In this document: positions 57,153-64,000 of the stretch, piece by piece
How the letters are laid out: every line of letters starts with the position of its first letter
Position numbering within the stretch: the first letter of the stretch is position 1
Assembly (NCBI RefSeq): GCF_022179805.1
Contig: NZ_BPUO01000001.1
Span: 434,001-498,000, forward strand
Origin: Cupriavidus pauculus
GTDB lineage: Bacteria > Pseudomonadota > Gammaproteobacteria > Burkholderiales > Burkholderiaceae
Direction of reading: 5' to 3'
DNA length: 64,000 nucleotides
Made by a program: the position numbers and the translations under genes
The notes under the pieces: generated by a model
The model's input: the letters and a program-made list of their open reading frames with translations, nothing else
What the model was told of the DNA's origin: nothing
Databases searched by the model: none

Positions 57153-57196
57153 GATGAGACAACCACTGATGTCGTGAACCGTCGATGATACTGCAA
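57140..57196 (-). CDS. Possible ilvB leader peptide with a Val-Val-Val run
   Basis: A frame ends with ACG ACA TCA GTG GTT GTC TCA TCA GAC CGC TTA TAA. The stop lies in the loop of the attenuator hairpin, and the three consecutive valine codons (57158-57166) end 5 bases before its 5' arm. A ribosome waiting for valyl-tRNA there would cover the arm and prevent termination. The nearest in-frame start is TTG 57196 (18 residues), without a clear Shine-Dalgarno; the nearest ATGs are far upstream. The start is therefore uncertain. Confidence 0.4.
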   Translation of the reverse strand: MQYHRRFTTSVVVSSDRL

Positions 57197-57426
57197 TGCA
57201 CCAGCGCGGTAAATGCGTCGCGGGAACTTTTTGCACGGATGCACCGAACCGGCGCACGCGCGCGACAACCGCGCCTTGCATGGCCGGGACAGCATGTCTG
57301 CACTTGCATACAGGAGTGGCGAAAGGCGGCTGTTCTTTGCTAGGATCGCAGTCATTTCCGGGGTGCCACAGGACGAGTCCAGCACATTCGGCCTGACCCG
57401 ACCGTCCAACTGCTGTTTTCGCCTGC

Positions 57427-57993
57427 ATGGCTACCGACAAGGAACTTTCAGACTTTCTCGCCAGCGTCGAACGCCGCGCCTTCAAGCAGGCCGTGTTCGC
57501 CGTCCGGGACGATGAAGCAGCACTGGATATCGTGCAGGACGCCATGATCAAACTGGCGGAAAAGTACGGTGACAAGGGCGCCAACGAACTGCCGCCCCTG
57601 TTTCAGCGCATCCTTCAGAACACCATCCACGACTGGTTCCGCCGCCAGAAGGTACGCAATACCTGGGTCACGCTGTTCTCGAACCTGCGTGACGAGCGCG
57701 ACGGCGACGACAGCGACCTGCTGGACACCCTGGAGGCCCAGGCCGGCACCGAACTGGCGGAAAGCAGCGCCGACAAGGTCGAGCGGGCACAGGTCATGCA
57801 GATCATCGAACAGGAAATCCAGCGGCTGCCGACGCGTCAACGCGAGGCTTTCCTGATGCGTTACTGGGAGGATATGGACGTAGCCGAAACCGCAGCCGTG
57901 ATGGGCTGCTCGGAAGGCAGCGTCAAGACGCACTGTTCCCGTGCCACGCATACGCTGGCGCAAGCCTTGCGTGCCCGGGGGGTCCGACTATGA
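57427..57993 (+). CDS. ECF-type RNA polymerase sigma factor
   Basis: This is a 188-residue sigma factor. Region 2 spans about 10-80 (FAVRDDEAALDIVQDAMIKLAEKY, then FQRILQNTIHDWFRRQKVRN). Region 4 spans about 120-185 (EIQRLPTRQREAFLMRYWEDMDVAETAAVMGCSEGSVKTHCSRATHTLAQAL). The acidic linker DERDGDDSDLLDTLE lies between. It heads a plus-strand operon and its stop overlaps the DUF3619 start (ATGA), the arrangement common for a sigma and its anti-sigma. Its signal is unknown. Confidence 0.9.
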   Translation: MATDKELSDFLASVERRAFKQAVFAVRDDEAALDIVQDAMIKLAEKYGDKGANELPPLFQRILQNTIHDWFRRQKVRNTWVTLFSNLRDERDGDDSDLLDTLEAQAGTELAESSADKVERAQVMQIIEQEIQRLPTRQREAFLMRYWEDMDVAETAAVMGCSEGSVKTHCSRATHTLAQALRARGVRL

Positions 57994-58430
57994 GCAGAAA
58001 CGAACGAGATATCCAGGAACGGCGCTTTGCCCATGACATCCGCGTGGCACTCGATGCCTCGGCGGAGGCACTGCCACGGGACATTTCCGAGCGGCTCGCC
58101 GCCGCACGGCGCATTGCGCTGGCCGCGAAGAAAGCCGAAGCGCCCGCTCACGTCCCGCACTTCGCGCTGCCGGGCGCGCCGCATGGCTACGCCTTCGACG
58201 ACGAAGACGACACGCCGCTGCACCGCGCCGGTGCGTGGCTGCGCAAGCTCGCCCTGGTGTGGACGCTGGTGGCACTGGGTGCCGGCCTGATGGGCATCTA
58301 CCACTGGCAGCAGCAGAAGCGCGTGGAAGAGCTTGCCGACGTGGACGCCGCGATGCTGCTCGACGACCTGCCGCCCACGGCCTACGCCGACCAGGGCTTC
58401 CATGTATTCCTGAAGCGCGACGACCAATAA
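57990..58430 (+). CDS. DUF3619 family single-pass membrane protein, possible anti-sigma factor
   Basis: This is a 146-residue protein with no signal peptide. Residues 1-50 form a charged helical cytoplasmic region (ERDIQERRFAHDIRVALDASAEALP), an acidic linker follows, then one membrane helix (87-105, LALVWTLVALGAGLMGIYHW). A short outer segment of about 40 residues contains LADVDAAMLLDDLPPTAYADQGFHVFL. Topology (N-terminus inside) and overlap with the sigma gene fit an anti-sigma. It lacks the zinc HxxxCxxC motif, so this is inference only. Confidence 0.85.
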   Translation: MSRNERDIQERRFAHDIRVALDASAEALPRDISERLAAARRIALAAKKAEAPAHVPHFALPGAPHGYAFDDEDDTPLHRAGAWLRKLALVWTLVALGAGLMGIYHWQQQKRVEELADVDAAMLLDDLPPTAYADQGFHVFLKRDDQ

Positions 58431-58432
58431 CG

Positions 58433-59245
58433 ATGGCGCGCGAAACTTCCCGCAACGACGCACTCCGTCGCCGGCTTGCCGCAATCTGCGCAGCCGGAGC
58501 GACGCTAGCCGCACTTTCGATCGAGATTACGATGCCCTCGGCGCATGCCCAGGGCCCGCACGCCCAGCCGGCCAGCCAGGCTGCGGCGCGCCCGGTCATC
58601 AATGCGCACCCGACGTGGGGCGAACTGTCGGCCACGCATCGTCAGATTCTGGCGCCGCTGCAGCCGCTTTGGGACACCATCCCGGAACTGAACCGGCGCA
58701 AGTGGCAGCGCATTGCCGATCTGTACCCGAAGCTCAAGCCCGAGGAACAGCAGCGCCTGCAGGAGCGGATGGCCGAGTGGGTCAGGATGACACCGCAGGA
58801 GCGTCGCCTCGCACGCGAGAACTACCAGATCACACGCCAGTTGCCGGCCGAGAAGAAGGCCGAGGCATGGGATCGCTACCAACAGCTGCCCGAGGAACAG
58901 AAGAAGAAGCTGGCGGCCGCCGAGAAGGTGCCTCGCCGCCCCGGCGCGGTCAGCGCCCTGCCCTCCGGCAAGCGGCAACCTGCCGATACCAGCAGCCAGA
59001 TTCATCATCACCCGAAGTCCCCGGCCAGCGCGCCCGAGGCAGCGCCGGCTTCCACGCCCGCCGCGCAAGCGGTGGCGGGAACCGCAGCGGGAGCAGCGGC
59101 TTCGGCGCCGGTGGCGCCCGCGCCCGGCGCTACGCCGCCGGCAGCCGCCGTACCGGTCGGCGCTGCGTCGGCCCCCACGCTGTCGCCGCCAGTGTCGGGC
59201 GAAGCCGCCACCGACTTCAACCAGTCCGAACCGCAGCGCCCGTAG
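58433..59245 (+). CDS. DUF3106 family periplasmic protein
   Basis: This 270-residue protein has a signal peptide (1-39, PSAHA). The core (58-165) is a helical domain with repeated acidic-basic segments: LSATHRQILAPLQPLWDTIPELNRRKWQRIADLYPKLKPEEQQRLQERMAEWVRMTPQERRLAREN. The spacing of PEEQ/PQER motifs recalls CpxP/Spy-like stress sensors. The C-terminal 100 residues are low-complexity Ala/Pro. It starts 2 bases after the DUF3619 stop. Function is unknown. Confidence 0.85.
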   Translation: MARETSRNDALRRRLAAICAAGATLAALSIEITMPSAHAQGPHAQPASQAAARPVINAHPTWGELSATHRQILAPLQPLWDTIPELNRRKWQRIADLYPKLKPEEQQRLQERMAEWVRMTPQERRLARENYQITRQLPAEKKAEAWDRYQQLPEEQKKKLAAAEKVPRRPGAVSALPSGKRQPADTSSQIHHHPKSPASAPEAAPASTPAAQAVAGTAAGAAASAPVAPAPGATPPAAAVPVGAASAPTLSPPVSGEAATDFNQSEPQRP

Positions 59246-59324
59246 TCGCATACGCCTGACTTGCCGCATCCGCCGGCATCGGGCGCCCGGGCACGCCAAG
59301 GCCACCGATGCGCGGTTTGGCATA

Positions 59325-59903
59325 ATGGCCGCCAATCCGATCCGTCTCGATCCGTCCCGCGCCATGCCCGCCGCCACGCCAGCCGCCCCGATCCAGTCTC
59401 CAGCCACCACGCCACGCACGCCTACGCTGCGCCGCCGTCTGCTTTGCATGCTCTACGAAGGCGTCCTGCTGTTTGGGGTGCTGATGGCCGCCAGCGCCAT
59501 CGTCGTCGTGGCACGTCCACTGCTGCAGCACATCGGCATCTACCGGCCCTATGTCGACCAGGTGTGGATGTTCCTCGTGCTTGGCGTCTATTTCTCATGG
59601 TTCTGGCAGCGCAACGGCCAGACACTGGCCATGCAGACCTGGCGCATCCGCGTTGAGAACACGGCCGGCCAGCCTCCTGGCTGGCTGCAGTCGCTGCTGC
59701 GCTACGTGCTGGCGTGGCTGTGGCTGCCGCCGGCTGCCGCGGTGGGCCACGCCTTGGGGCTCACGCTGTGGCCGTTCGTCGGCGTGCTGACCGTGGGTCT
59801 GCTCACGTGGATCTCGCTGGCGTGGCTCGACCCGCGCCGGCAATTCCTGCATGACCGCCTGGCCGGCACCCGCCTGACCGACCTGCGTCCGCCCCAGCCA
59901 TGA
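59325..59903 (+). CDS. RDD family membrane protein
   Basis: This is a 192-residue protein with an RDD domain: LRRRLLCMLYEGVLLFGVLM begins helix 1 with its Arg, three further helices follow, and the domain ends WLDPRRQFLHDRLAGTRLTDL with the Arg-Asp pair. RDD proteins are of unsettled function; some have been linked to Na+/H+ exchange. ATG 59325 or 59364 may be the start, since the first 35 residues are variable. It overlaps the next gene by 4 bases. Confidence 0.85.
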   Translation: MAANPIRLDPSRAMPAATPAAPIQSPATTPRTPTLRRRLLCMLYEGVLLFGVLMAASAIVVVARPLLQHIGIYRPYVDQVWMFLVLGVYFSWFWQRNGQTLAMQTWRIRVENTAGQPPGWLQSLLRYVLAWLWLPPAAAVGHALGLTLWPFVGVLTVGLLTWISLAWLDPRRQFLHDRLAGTRLTDLRPPQP

Positions 59904-60922
59904 GCCTGACGGCCGCCGCCCTGCGCCGCGCCGCCGTGGTCGTGCAGGCAACGGCGGCAAGCGCGCTGGCCGCCTGGCTGGCCCTGTCCCATGGATGGCC
60001 ATGGATGGCTGCGCTCGGCGCCGCCATCGTTGCCGTGCTGCTTGGCTTTGGCATCAGCGTGGCGATTTCATTTGGTGCCACGCTCACCGGCTTCGGCATT
60101 CCGCGCCGCGACCGCCCGGCATTGCCGGCGACGAGTCCAGCACGGCAACCGCTAGGTATCGCCGCCGCGCTGCACGGCTACGTGGCCGAATGCCGCGCCG
60201 TCTTTCGCATGTTCAACTGGCTCCAGCCGTTTCGCTCGCGCCTGACCTTCGCGCAGCCGCCCCAACCGCTGGACGATGCGCCAACTGTGCTGCTGGTGCA
60301 CGGCTACGGCTGCAACCACGCCATCTGGCTCGACATGGCGCCCGCGCTGGCCGCGGCCGGGTATCGCTGCGAAGGCATCGACCTGGAGCCCGTGCTGGGC
60401 GACATCGACGACTATGCGCCGCAACTGCTGGCACGCATGCAGGACATCCGCGCCCGCACGGGCCGGCCGCCGCTGCTGGTCGGCCACAGCATGGGCGGAC
60501 TGGCCGCGCGCGCGGCGCAAGTACTGGCGGCGCGCACAGGCGACGACGCGCCATGCGCGGGCATCGTCACGCTGGGCAGTCCGCACCATGGCTGCGCGCT
60601 GGCGTGCTTTGGCGGCGGCCACAATGCGCGGCAGATGCGCTGGCAGAGCCCGTGGCTGCGCGCACTCGCCGCAGCCGAGACGCCGCCGATGCGCGCCCGC
60701 ATCGTCTCGGTCTTCAGTTGGCACGACTCGATCGCCGGTCCGCCGGGCACGTCGCTGCTGGAGGGCGCCCAGCATATCGGGCTCGACGGCATCGGGCATG
60801 TCTCGCTGCTGCGCGACCGCCGCGCCGTGCAGGCCACGCTCGCCGCGCTGCAATCGTTGCGGCAACCCGACGCCGCGCCCGCCCCGGCCGCCACCAGCGT
60901 CACCACTCCCGCGCATCACTAG
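59900..60922 (+). CDS. Alpha/beta hydrolase, lipase-like, membrane-anchored
   Basis: This is a 340-residue protein. Two N-terminal hydrophobic segments (about 12-30 and 33-62) suggest a membrane anchor. The hydrolase domain has the oxyanion motif VHGYGCNH (133-140), nucleophile Ser197 in GHSMGG, LGSPHHG, an Asp candidate in SWHDSIAGP and the C-terminal His in GIGHVSLL. Together these indicate an esterase or acyl-lipase. Its gene overlaps the RDD gene (ATGA) and ends 26 bases before a Pho-box array, so it is the last gene of the sigma operon. Confidence 0.85.
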   Translation: MSLTAAALRRAAVVVQATAASALAAWLALSHGWPWMAALGAAIVAVLLGFGISVAISFGATLTGFGIPRRDRPALPATSPARQPLGIAAALHGYVAECRAVFRMFNWLQPFRSRLTFAQPPQPLDDAPTVLLVHGYGCNHAIWLDMAPALAAAGYRCEGIDLEPVLGDIDDYAPQLLARMQDIRARTGRPPLLVGHSMGGLAARAAQVLAARTGDDAPCAGIVTLGSPHHGCALACFGGGHNARQMRWQSPWLRALAAAETPPMRARIVSVFSWHDSIAGPPGTSLLEGAQHIGLDGIGHVSLLRDRRAVQATLAALQSLRQPDAAPAPAATSVTTPAHH

Positions 60923-60947
60923 TCACTGGCCGGCCTACGGTCCGCAA

Positions 60948-60987
60948 GCTTCATGTGACATTCATGTTTCCGTCACGGCTCCGTCAT
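60948..60987 (+). promoter_or_regulatory. Pho-box array (four 11-nt repeats), PhoB-type site
   Basis: Four 7-base units lie exactly 11 bases apart: GCTTCAT (60948), CATTCAT (60959), CCGTCAC (60970) and CCGTCAT (60981). The last two make a clear Pho box, CCGTCAC-ggct-CCGTCAT, against the consensus CTGTCAT-N4-CTGTCAT. PhoB dimers bind such repeats and replace the -35 box. The -10 would fall near 61000, where no strong box is seen. The first unit is the weakest match. Confidence 0.7.
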
Positions 60988-61030
60988 GCGGCGCTGGCCC
61001 AATGCAGCCATCGCCGATACCGGGGCCGCC

Positions 61031-62035
61031 ATGGTTCAAGCCATCCGATCTGCACGTGTCAGTTTGTCGAAGGTTGCGCAACGCCTGCGCGGCCGGCCTG
61101 ACGCGGCGCTCTCCATGACAGCCGCCTTCGCGGCGTTCATGCCACCGCAAGCCGATCTGAGTCCCACGCACTCTGCGCACCCCGCTCCACCGCGCGACAC
61201 CCCTGCTTCCGGCAACCACGCCGCCACCTCCGGCGAGCCGCCCGCGCAACGCTACCGGGCCATCTGGCTGTCCGATATCCATCTGGGCACGCCCGGCTGC
61301 CAGGCCACCTACCTGCTCGATTTCCTCAAGCACAACGACTCCGACGTGCTGTACCTGGTGGGCGACATCATCGACGGCTGGCAGTTGCGCCGTGGCTGGT
61401 ACTGGCCGCAAAGCCACAATGACGTGGTGCAGAAGCTGCTGCGCAAGGCACGCAAGGGCACCGAGGTCATCTACATCCCCGGCAATCACGACGAAGGTGC
61501 GCGCCAGTTCGATGGCCTGGCCTTCGGCGACGTCAGCGTGCGCGAGGACGCCGTGCACGTGACGGCCACCGGCAAGCGCCTCTGGGTAGTGCACGGCGAC
61601 CTGTTCGACGGCGTGGTGCAGCATGCCAAATGGCTGGCCTACCTGGGCGATTCGCTCTACACGATGATCCTGGCGCTGAACCGCCACTTCAATCGCGCCC
61701 GCGCGCGGCTGGGGTTCGACTACTGGTCGCTGTCGCAGTACCTGAAGCACCAGGTCAAGAACGCCGTGAGCTACATCAACTCGTTCGAGCACGCCATGGT
61801 CGACGAGGCCCGCCGCCGGGGCTGCGACGGCGTGGTCTGCGGCCACATCCACAAGGCCGAGATCCGCGAAGTGGACGGCCAGCTCTACTGCAACGATGGC
61901 GACTGGGTGGAAAGCCTCTCGGCGCTCGTGGAGACCATGGAAGGCGAACTGAAGATCGTCTACTGGACCACGCTGCTCGATCCGCCCGAGGCCACCACCC
62001 GGCGCCGCCGCCGCACCACCGAGATCGCCGCCTGA
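61031..62035 (+). CDS. plcP: Calcineurin-like metallophosphatase; PlcP-type phospholipase C candidate (often annotated LpxH)
   Basis: All metal-binding motifs of the family are present: D82-x-H84 (LSDIHLG), GD at 111-112 (VGDIIDGW), GNHD at 151-154, HGD at 188-190 and GHIH at 271-274. This branch, with YWPQSHNDVV after the second motif, is usually named UDP-2,3-diacylglucosamine diphosphatase. The Pho-box array upstream and the glycosyltransferase and DAG kinase downstream favour a PlcP role: cleaving phospholipids to diacylglycerol under phosphate shortage. The start is uncertain; ATG 60986 would lie inside the Pho box, so I use ATG 61031 (334 residues). The first 72 residues are non-conserved. 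Confidence 0.75.
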   Translation: MVQAIRSARVSLSKVAQRLRGRPDAALSMTAAFAAFMPPQADLSPTHSAHPAPPRDTPASGNHAATSGEPPAQRYRAIWLSDIHLGTPGCQATYLLDFLKHNDSDVLYLVGDIIDGWQLRRGWYWPQSHNDVVQKLLRKARKGTEVIYIPGNHDEGARQFDGLAFGDVSVREDAVHVTATGKRLWVVHGDLFDGVVQHAKWLAYLGDSLYTMILALNRHFNRARARLGFDYWSLSQYLKHQVKNAVSYINSFEHAMVDEARRRGCDGVVCGHIHKAEIREVDGQLYCNDGDWVESLSALVETMEGELKIVYWTTLLDPPEATTRRRRRTTEIAA

Positions 62036-62171
62036 GCTCCACCAGGCCACTCTGCGGGCGACGCCGAACCCGCCGTCGCCCCTGACCTGCCGCATCCGTG
62101 CGGCGCCAGCCACGCGCGGGCGCCGACCCGCAACACCACACCATCACGGCATTGCCGCCCGAGGAGCCACA

Positions 62172-63287
62172 ATGAGAGTCATGATCGTCACCGACGCCTG
62201 GGAACCGCAGGTCAATGGCGTGGTTCGCACGCTGAAGTCGACACGCCGCGAGCTCGAGGCCATGGGCCATCTGGTGGATCTGCTCACACCGCTGGAATTC
62301 CGCACGATCCCGTGCCCGACCTACCCCGAGATCCGCCTGTCGATCCTGCCGTCGGCCAAGGTCCGCCGCCGCATCGACGCGTTCCGCCCCGACGCCCTGC
62401 ATATCGCCACCGAAGGGCCGCTTGGCCTGGCCGCCCGCGCCTACGCCATCAAGCACAAGCTCCCGTTCACCACGGCCTACCACACGCGATTTCCGGAATA
62501 CGTGCAGGCGCGCTTCGGCATGCCGCTGGCCTGGACCTACCGCTTCCTGCGCTGGTTCCACGGCCCGGCACGTGCCGTGATGGCGCCGACCCCGGTGGTG
62601 CTCAAGGACCTGCACGACTACGGCATCACGCATGGCGTGCTGTGGACGCGTGGCGTGGACCTGGACGTCTTCACCGCGCAGCGGCCGAACGTTTTAAACA
62701 CCGCCCATCCGATCTTTCTCTACGTGGGTCGCGTGGCCGTCGAAAAGAACGTCGAAGCCTTCCTGCAGCTTGATCTGCCGGGCTCCAAGTGGGTGGTGGG
62801 CGACGGCCCGGCGCTGGCCGCGCTGAAAGCGCGCTATCCGACGGCCAACTATCTTGGTGTGCTCAAACAGGCCGAACTGGCCAGGGTGTATGCTTCCGCC
62901 GATGTCTTCGTGTTTCCCAGCAAGACCGACACCTTCGGGCTGGTCCTGCTGGAAGCATTGGCCAGCGGATTGCCCGTGGCGGCGTACCCGGTAACGGGTC
63001 CCATCGACGTGCTGGGCGACAGCCCCGCCGGCGTGATGCACGAAGACCTGCGGGAAGCCTGCCTGGAAGCCTTGCGCATCGACCGGGCAACGGCGCGCGC
63101 CCATGCGGAAAAATTCTCGTGGCGCGCGGCATCCGAACAATTTCTTGCGCATCTGCGTCCGCTGCCCGGCGCGGCGGGCGGATCCGACAACCCGGCATCT
63201 TCCGTCGTCCCCGAAAATGGCCAAGTCCCAACCCACGCTACCGCCCGATCCGTCGCTGCACCGGCAGACCACCACCAGGGCGGCTGA
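62172..63287 (+). CDS. GT4-family glycosyltransferase, candidate diacylglycerol glycosyltransferase
   Basis: This is a 371-residue GT-B enzyme. The acceptor domain starts MRVMIVTDAWEPQVNGVVRTL (Gly-Val near the acceptor site) and includes TAYHTRFPEYV. The donor domain has IFLYVGRVAVEKNVEAFL, VGDGPAL and FPSKTDTFGLVLLEALASGLPVAAYP, which carries the E-x7-E pair. It resembles MgtA and the Agt enzymes that glycosylate diacylglycerol. GGAG precedes ATG 62172. Following a phosphatase under a Pho box, it may make phosphorus-free glycolipids. It could also act on another acceptor. Confidence 0.85.
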   Translation: MRVMIVTDAWEPQVNGVVRTLKSTRRELEAMGHLVDLLTPLEFRTIPCPTYPEIRLSILPSAKVRRRIDAFRPDALHIATEGPLGLAARAYAIKHKLPFTTAYHTRFPEYVQARFGMPLAWTYRFLRWFHGPARAVMAPTPVVLKDLHDYGITHGVLWTRGVDLDVFTAQRPNVLNTAHPIFLYVGRVAVEKNVEAFLQLDLPGSKWVVGDGPALAALKARYPTANYLGVLKQAELARVYASADVFVFPSKTDTFGLVLLEALASGLPVAAYPVTGPIDVLGDSPAGVMHEDLREACLEALRIDRATARAHAEKFSWRAASEQFLAHLRPLPGAAGGSDNPASSVVPENGQVPTHATARSVAAPADHHQGG

Positions 63288-63711
63288 AGCCGACGCCGAC
63301 TACTCGATCGAGAAGAACCCCCACAAGGGCAACCGCGGCCTGACCCGTGCCTGGCACGCGGCGATCAACTCGCTGTCTGGCCTGCGCTATGCGGTGCTGG
63401 AAGAAAGCGCGTTCCGCCAGGAGCTGACACTGGTGGTCATCCTCACGCCGTGCGCGTTCATCCTGCCGGTGTCGATCGTCGAGCGCGTGCTGCTGCTGGG
63501 CACGCTGCTGCTGGTGCTGATCGTGGAGCTGCTGAATTCCAGCGTGGAGGCCGCCATCGACCGCATTTCGCTGGAGCGCCACAGCCTGTCCAAGCGAGCC
63601 AAGGACTTTGGCAGCGCGGCGGTGATGCTGGCGCTGGTCCTGTGCGGTGGTACCTGGCTTGCGATTGGCGGCCCGCACCTGGTGGGATGGATCGGGTCAT
63701 TGCTGCACTGA
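63217..63711 (+). CDS. dgkA: Diacylglycerol kinase
   Basis: This 164-residue enzyme has the three-helix DgkA fold (about 48-66, 70-92 and 95-118, plus a final helix at 133-155). RAWHAAINSLSGLRYAVLEESAFRQE and VELLNSSVEAAIDRISLERHSLSKRAKDFGSAAV hold the active-site Glu and Asn residues. The N-terminal 40 residues are a hydrophilic extension. ATG 63217 lies inside the glycosyltransferase gene (71-base overlap in another frame). It phosphorylates diacylglycerol to phosphatidic acid, which fits the preceding phospholipase and glycosyltransferase. Confidence 0.92.
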   Translation: MAKSQPTLPPDPSLHRQTTTRAAEADADYSIEKNPHKGNRGLTRAWHAAINSLSGLRYAVLEESAFRQELTLVVILTPCAFILPVSIVERVLLLGTLLLVLIVELLNSSVEAAIDRISLERHSLSKRAKDFGSAAVMLALVLCGGTWLAIGGPHLVGWIGSLLH

Positions 63712-63726
63712 CTGGCATCCCAAAAC

Positions 63727-63756
63727 AAAAACGCCGCCCTTGCAGGCGGCGTTTTT
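63727..63756. terminator. Bidirectional terminator between dgkA and the LOG gene
   Basis: AAAAACGCCGCC (63727-63738) pairs with GGCGGCGTTTTT (63745-63756) around CTTGCA. It has an A run and a T run, so it serves both convergent genes. Confidence 0.93.
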
Positions 63757-63781
63757 TCTTGCGGGCGTGTGGAGACGAAGC

Positions 63782-64000
63782 TCAGGTCTTGTCGCGCCCC
63801 GCCTGCCACTTGTCCACGCGCACGCGCGGCGCGGCGGCCAGCTGGCCAAGCAGTTCGTCGGGGCGGGTCGACGTGTGCAGCATGTCGGCATGCACCTGCT
63901 TCAGGAATCCTTCATCCACGGCGTGCTTCAGGAACGCCAGCATGCCGTCGTAGAAGCCCGCCACGTTGAGCAGGCCCACGGGCTTGTCGTGATAGCCAAG
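63782..64000 (-). CDS. LOG family protein (cytokinin riboside 5'-monophosphate phosphoribohydrolase type), C-terminal part
   Basis: The frame enters from the right edge and ends at TGA 63782-63784. The visible 72 residues read LGYHDKPVGLLNVAGFYDGMLAFL and continue EGFL, the end of the LOG/TIGR00730 family. The N-terminal part with the PGGxGTxxE motif is outside the window. Such enzymes hydrolyse nucleoside 5'-monophosphates to free base and ribose 5-phosphate. Confidence 0.85.
   Translation of the reverse strand, partial: LGYHDKPVGLLNVAGFYDGMLAFLKHAVDEGFLKQVHADMLHTSTRPDELLGQLAAAPRVRVDKWQAGRDKT

Noticed and set aside
57222..57260. GGAACTTTTT upstream of the ECF sigma gene as an autoregulated -35 box
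   Set aside because: No matching ECF -10 element lies 16-17 bases downstream, and the site falls within the ilvB leader region.
60986..61030. ATG 60986 as start of the metallophosphatase
   Set aside because: The codon lies inside the last Pho-box unit, so the transcript would start downstream of it.

Overview
The window looks like a chromosomal segment of a Burkholderiaceae betaproteobacterium, most likely Cupriavidus or a close Ralstonia relative. It is GC-rich throughout. It shows the gene orders typical of that family: secG, tRNA-Leu and nuoA-N; pnp and rpsO; ilvBHC, psd, pssA and leuA; urtABCDE followed by ureDABCEFG. It is almost entirely core metabolism. I see no prophage, insertion sequence, CRISPR array or restriction-modification locus.

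Layout. 1-1.7 kb: end of an acyl-CoA dehydrogenase gene, a GST-like disulfide oxidoreductase, and an XRE regulator preceded by two palindromes 30 bp apart. 1.7-14.4 kb (minus strand): urea uptake (urtABCDE) and urease (ureDA-hupE-BCE-[DUF559]-FG), headed by a textbook sigma-54 promoter with an upstream NtrC-type palindrome. A DUF559 endonuclease gene flanked by CCCCTCTCCC/GGGAGAGGGG hairpin repeats sits inside the urease operon between ureE and ureF. The same hairpin family recurs at three more places. 14.4-18.4 kb: cytochrome bo3 oxidase cyoABCD. 19-22.5 kb: two acyl-CoA dehydrogenases and two MaoC hydratases. 22.5-26.3 kb: DUF1178 protein, secreted lipase with its foldase, a NUDIX hydrolase and a DUF2818 membrane protein. 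26.3-41.4 kb: complete complex I operon nuoA-N. 41.5-47.3 kb: tRNA-Leu(GAG), secG, tpiA, a quinone oxidoreductase, pnp and rpsO. 47.3-49.3 kb: an orphan periplasmic binding protein and a BamE-like lipoprotein. 49.3-57.4 kb: branched-chain amino acid and phospholipid genes (ilvB, ilvH, ilvC, psd, pssA, kbp-like, leuA). 57.4-60.9 kb (plus strand): ECF sigma factor, DUF3619, DUF3106, RDD protein and an alpha/beta hydrolase. 60.9-63.7 kb: metallophosphatase, GT4 glycosyltransferase and diacylglycerol kinase. The window ends inside a LOG-family gene.

Best finds. (1) Four TCAT/TCAC direct repeats at an 11-nt period, a Pho-box arrangement, lie just upstream of the metallophosphatase-glycosyltransferase-dgkA genes. 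This argues that the phosphatase is a PlcP-type phospholipase C, not LpxH, and that the cassette remodels membrane lipids under phosphate starvation. (2) leuA has an attenuator: a 26-codon leader peptide whose four leucines are all the rare codon CTA, an antiterminator pairing, and a strong terminator. (3) ilvB is preceded by a terminator whose 5' arm is directly abutted by a Val-Val-Val codon run. (4) urtA has the sigma-54/NtrC promoter. (5) The hairpin repeats may be linked to the DUF559 endonuclease. (6) Two conserved but uncharacterised gene pairings stand out: ECF sigma with DUF3619/DUF3106, and nuoN with DUF2818.
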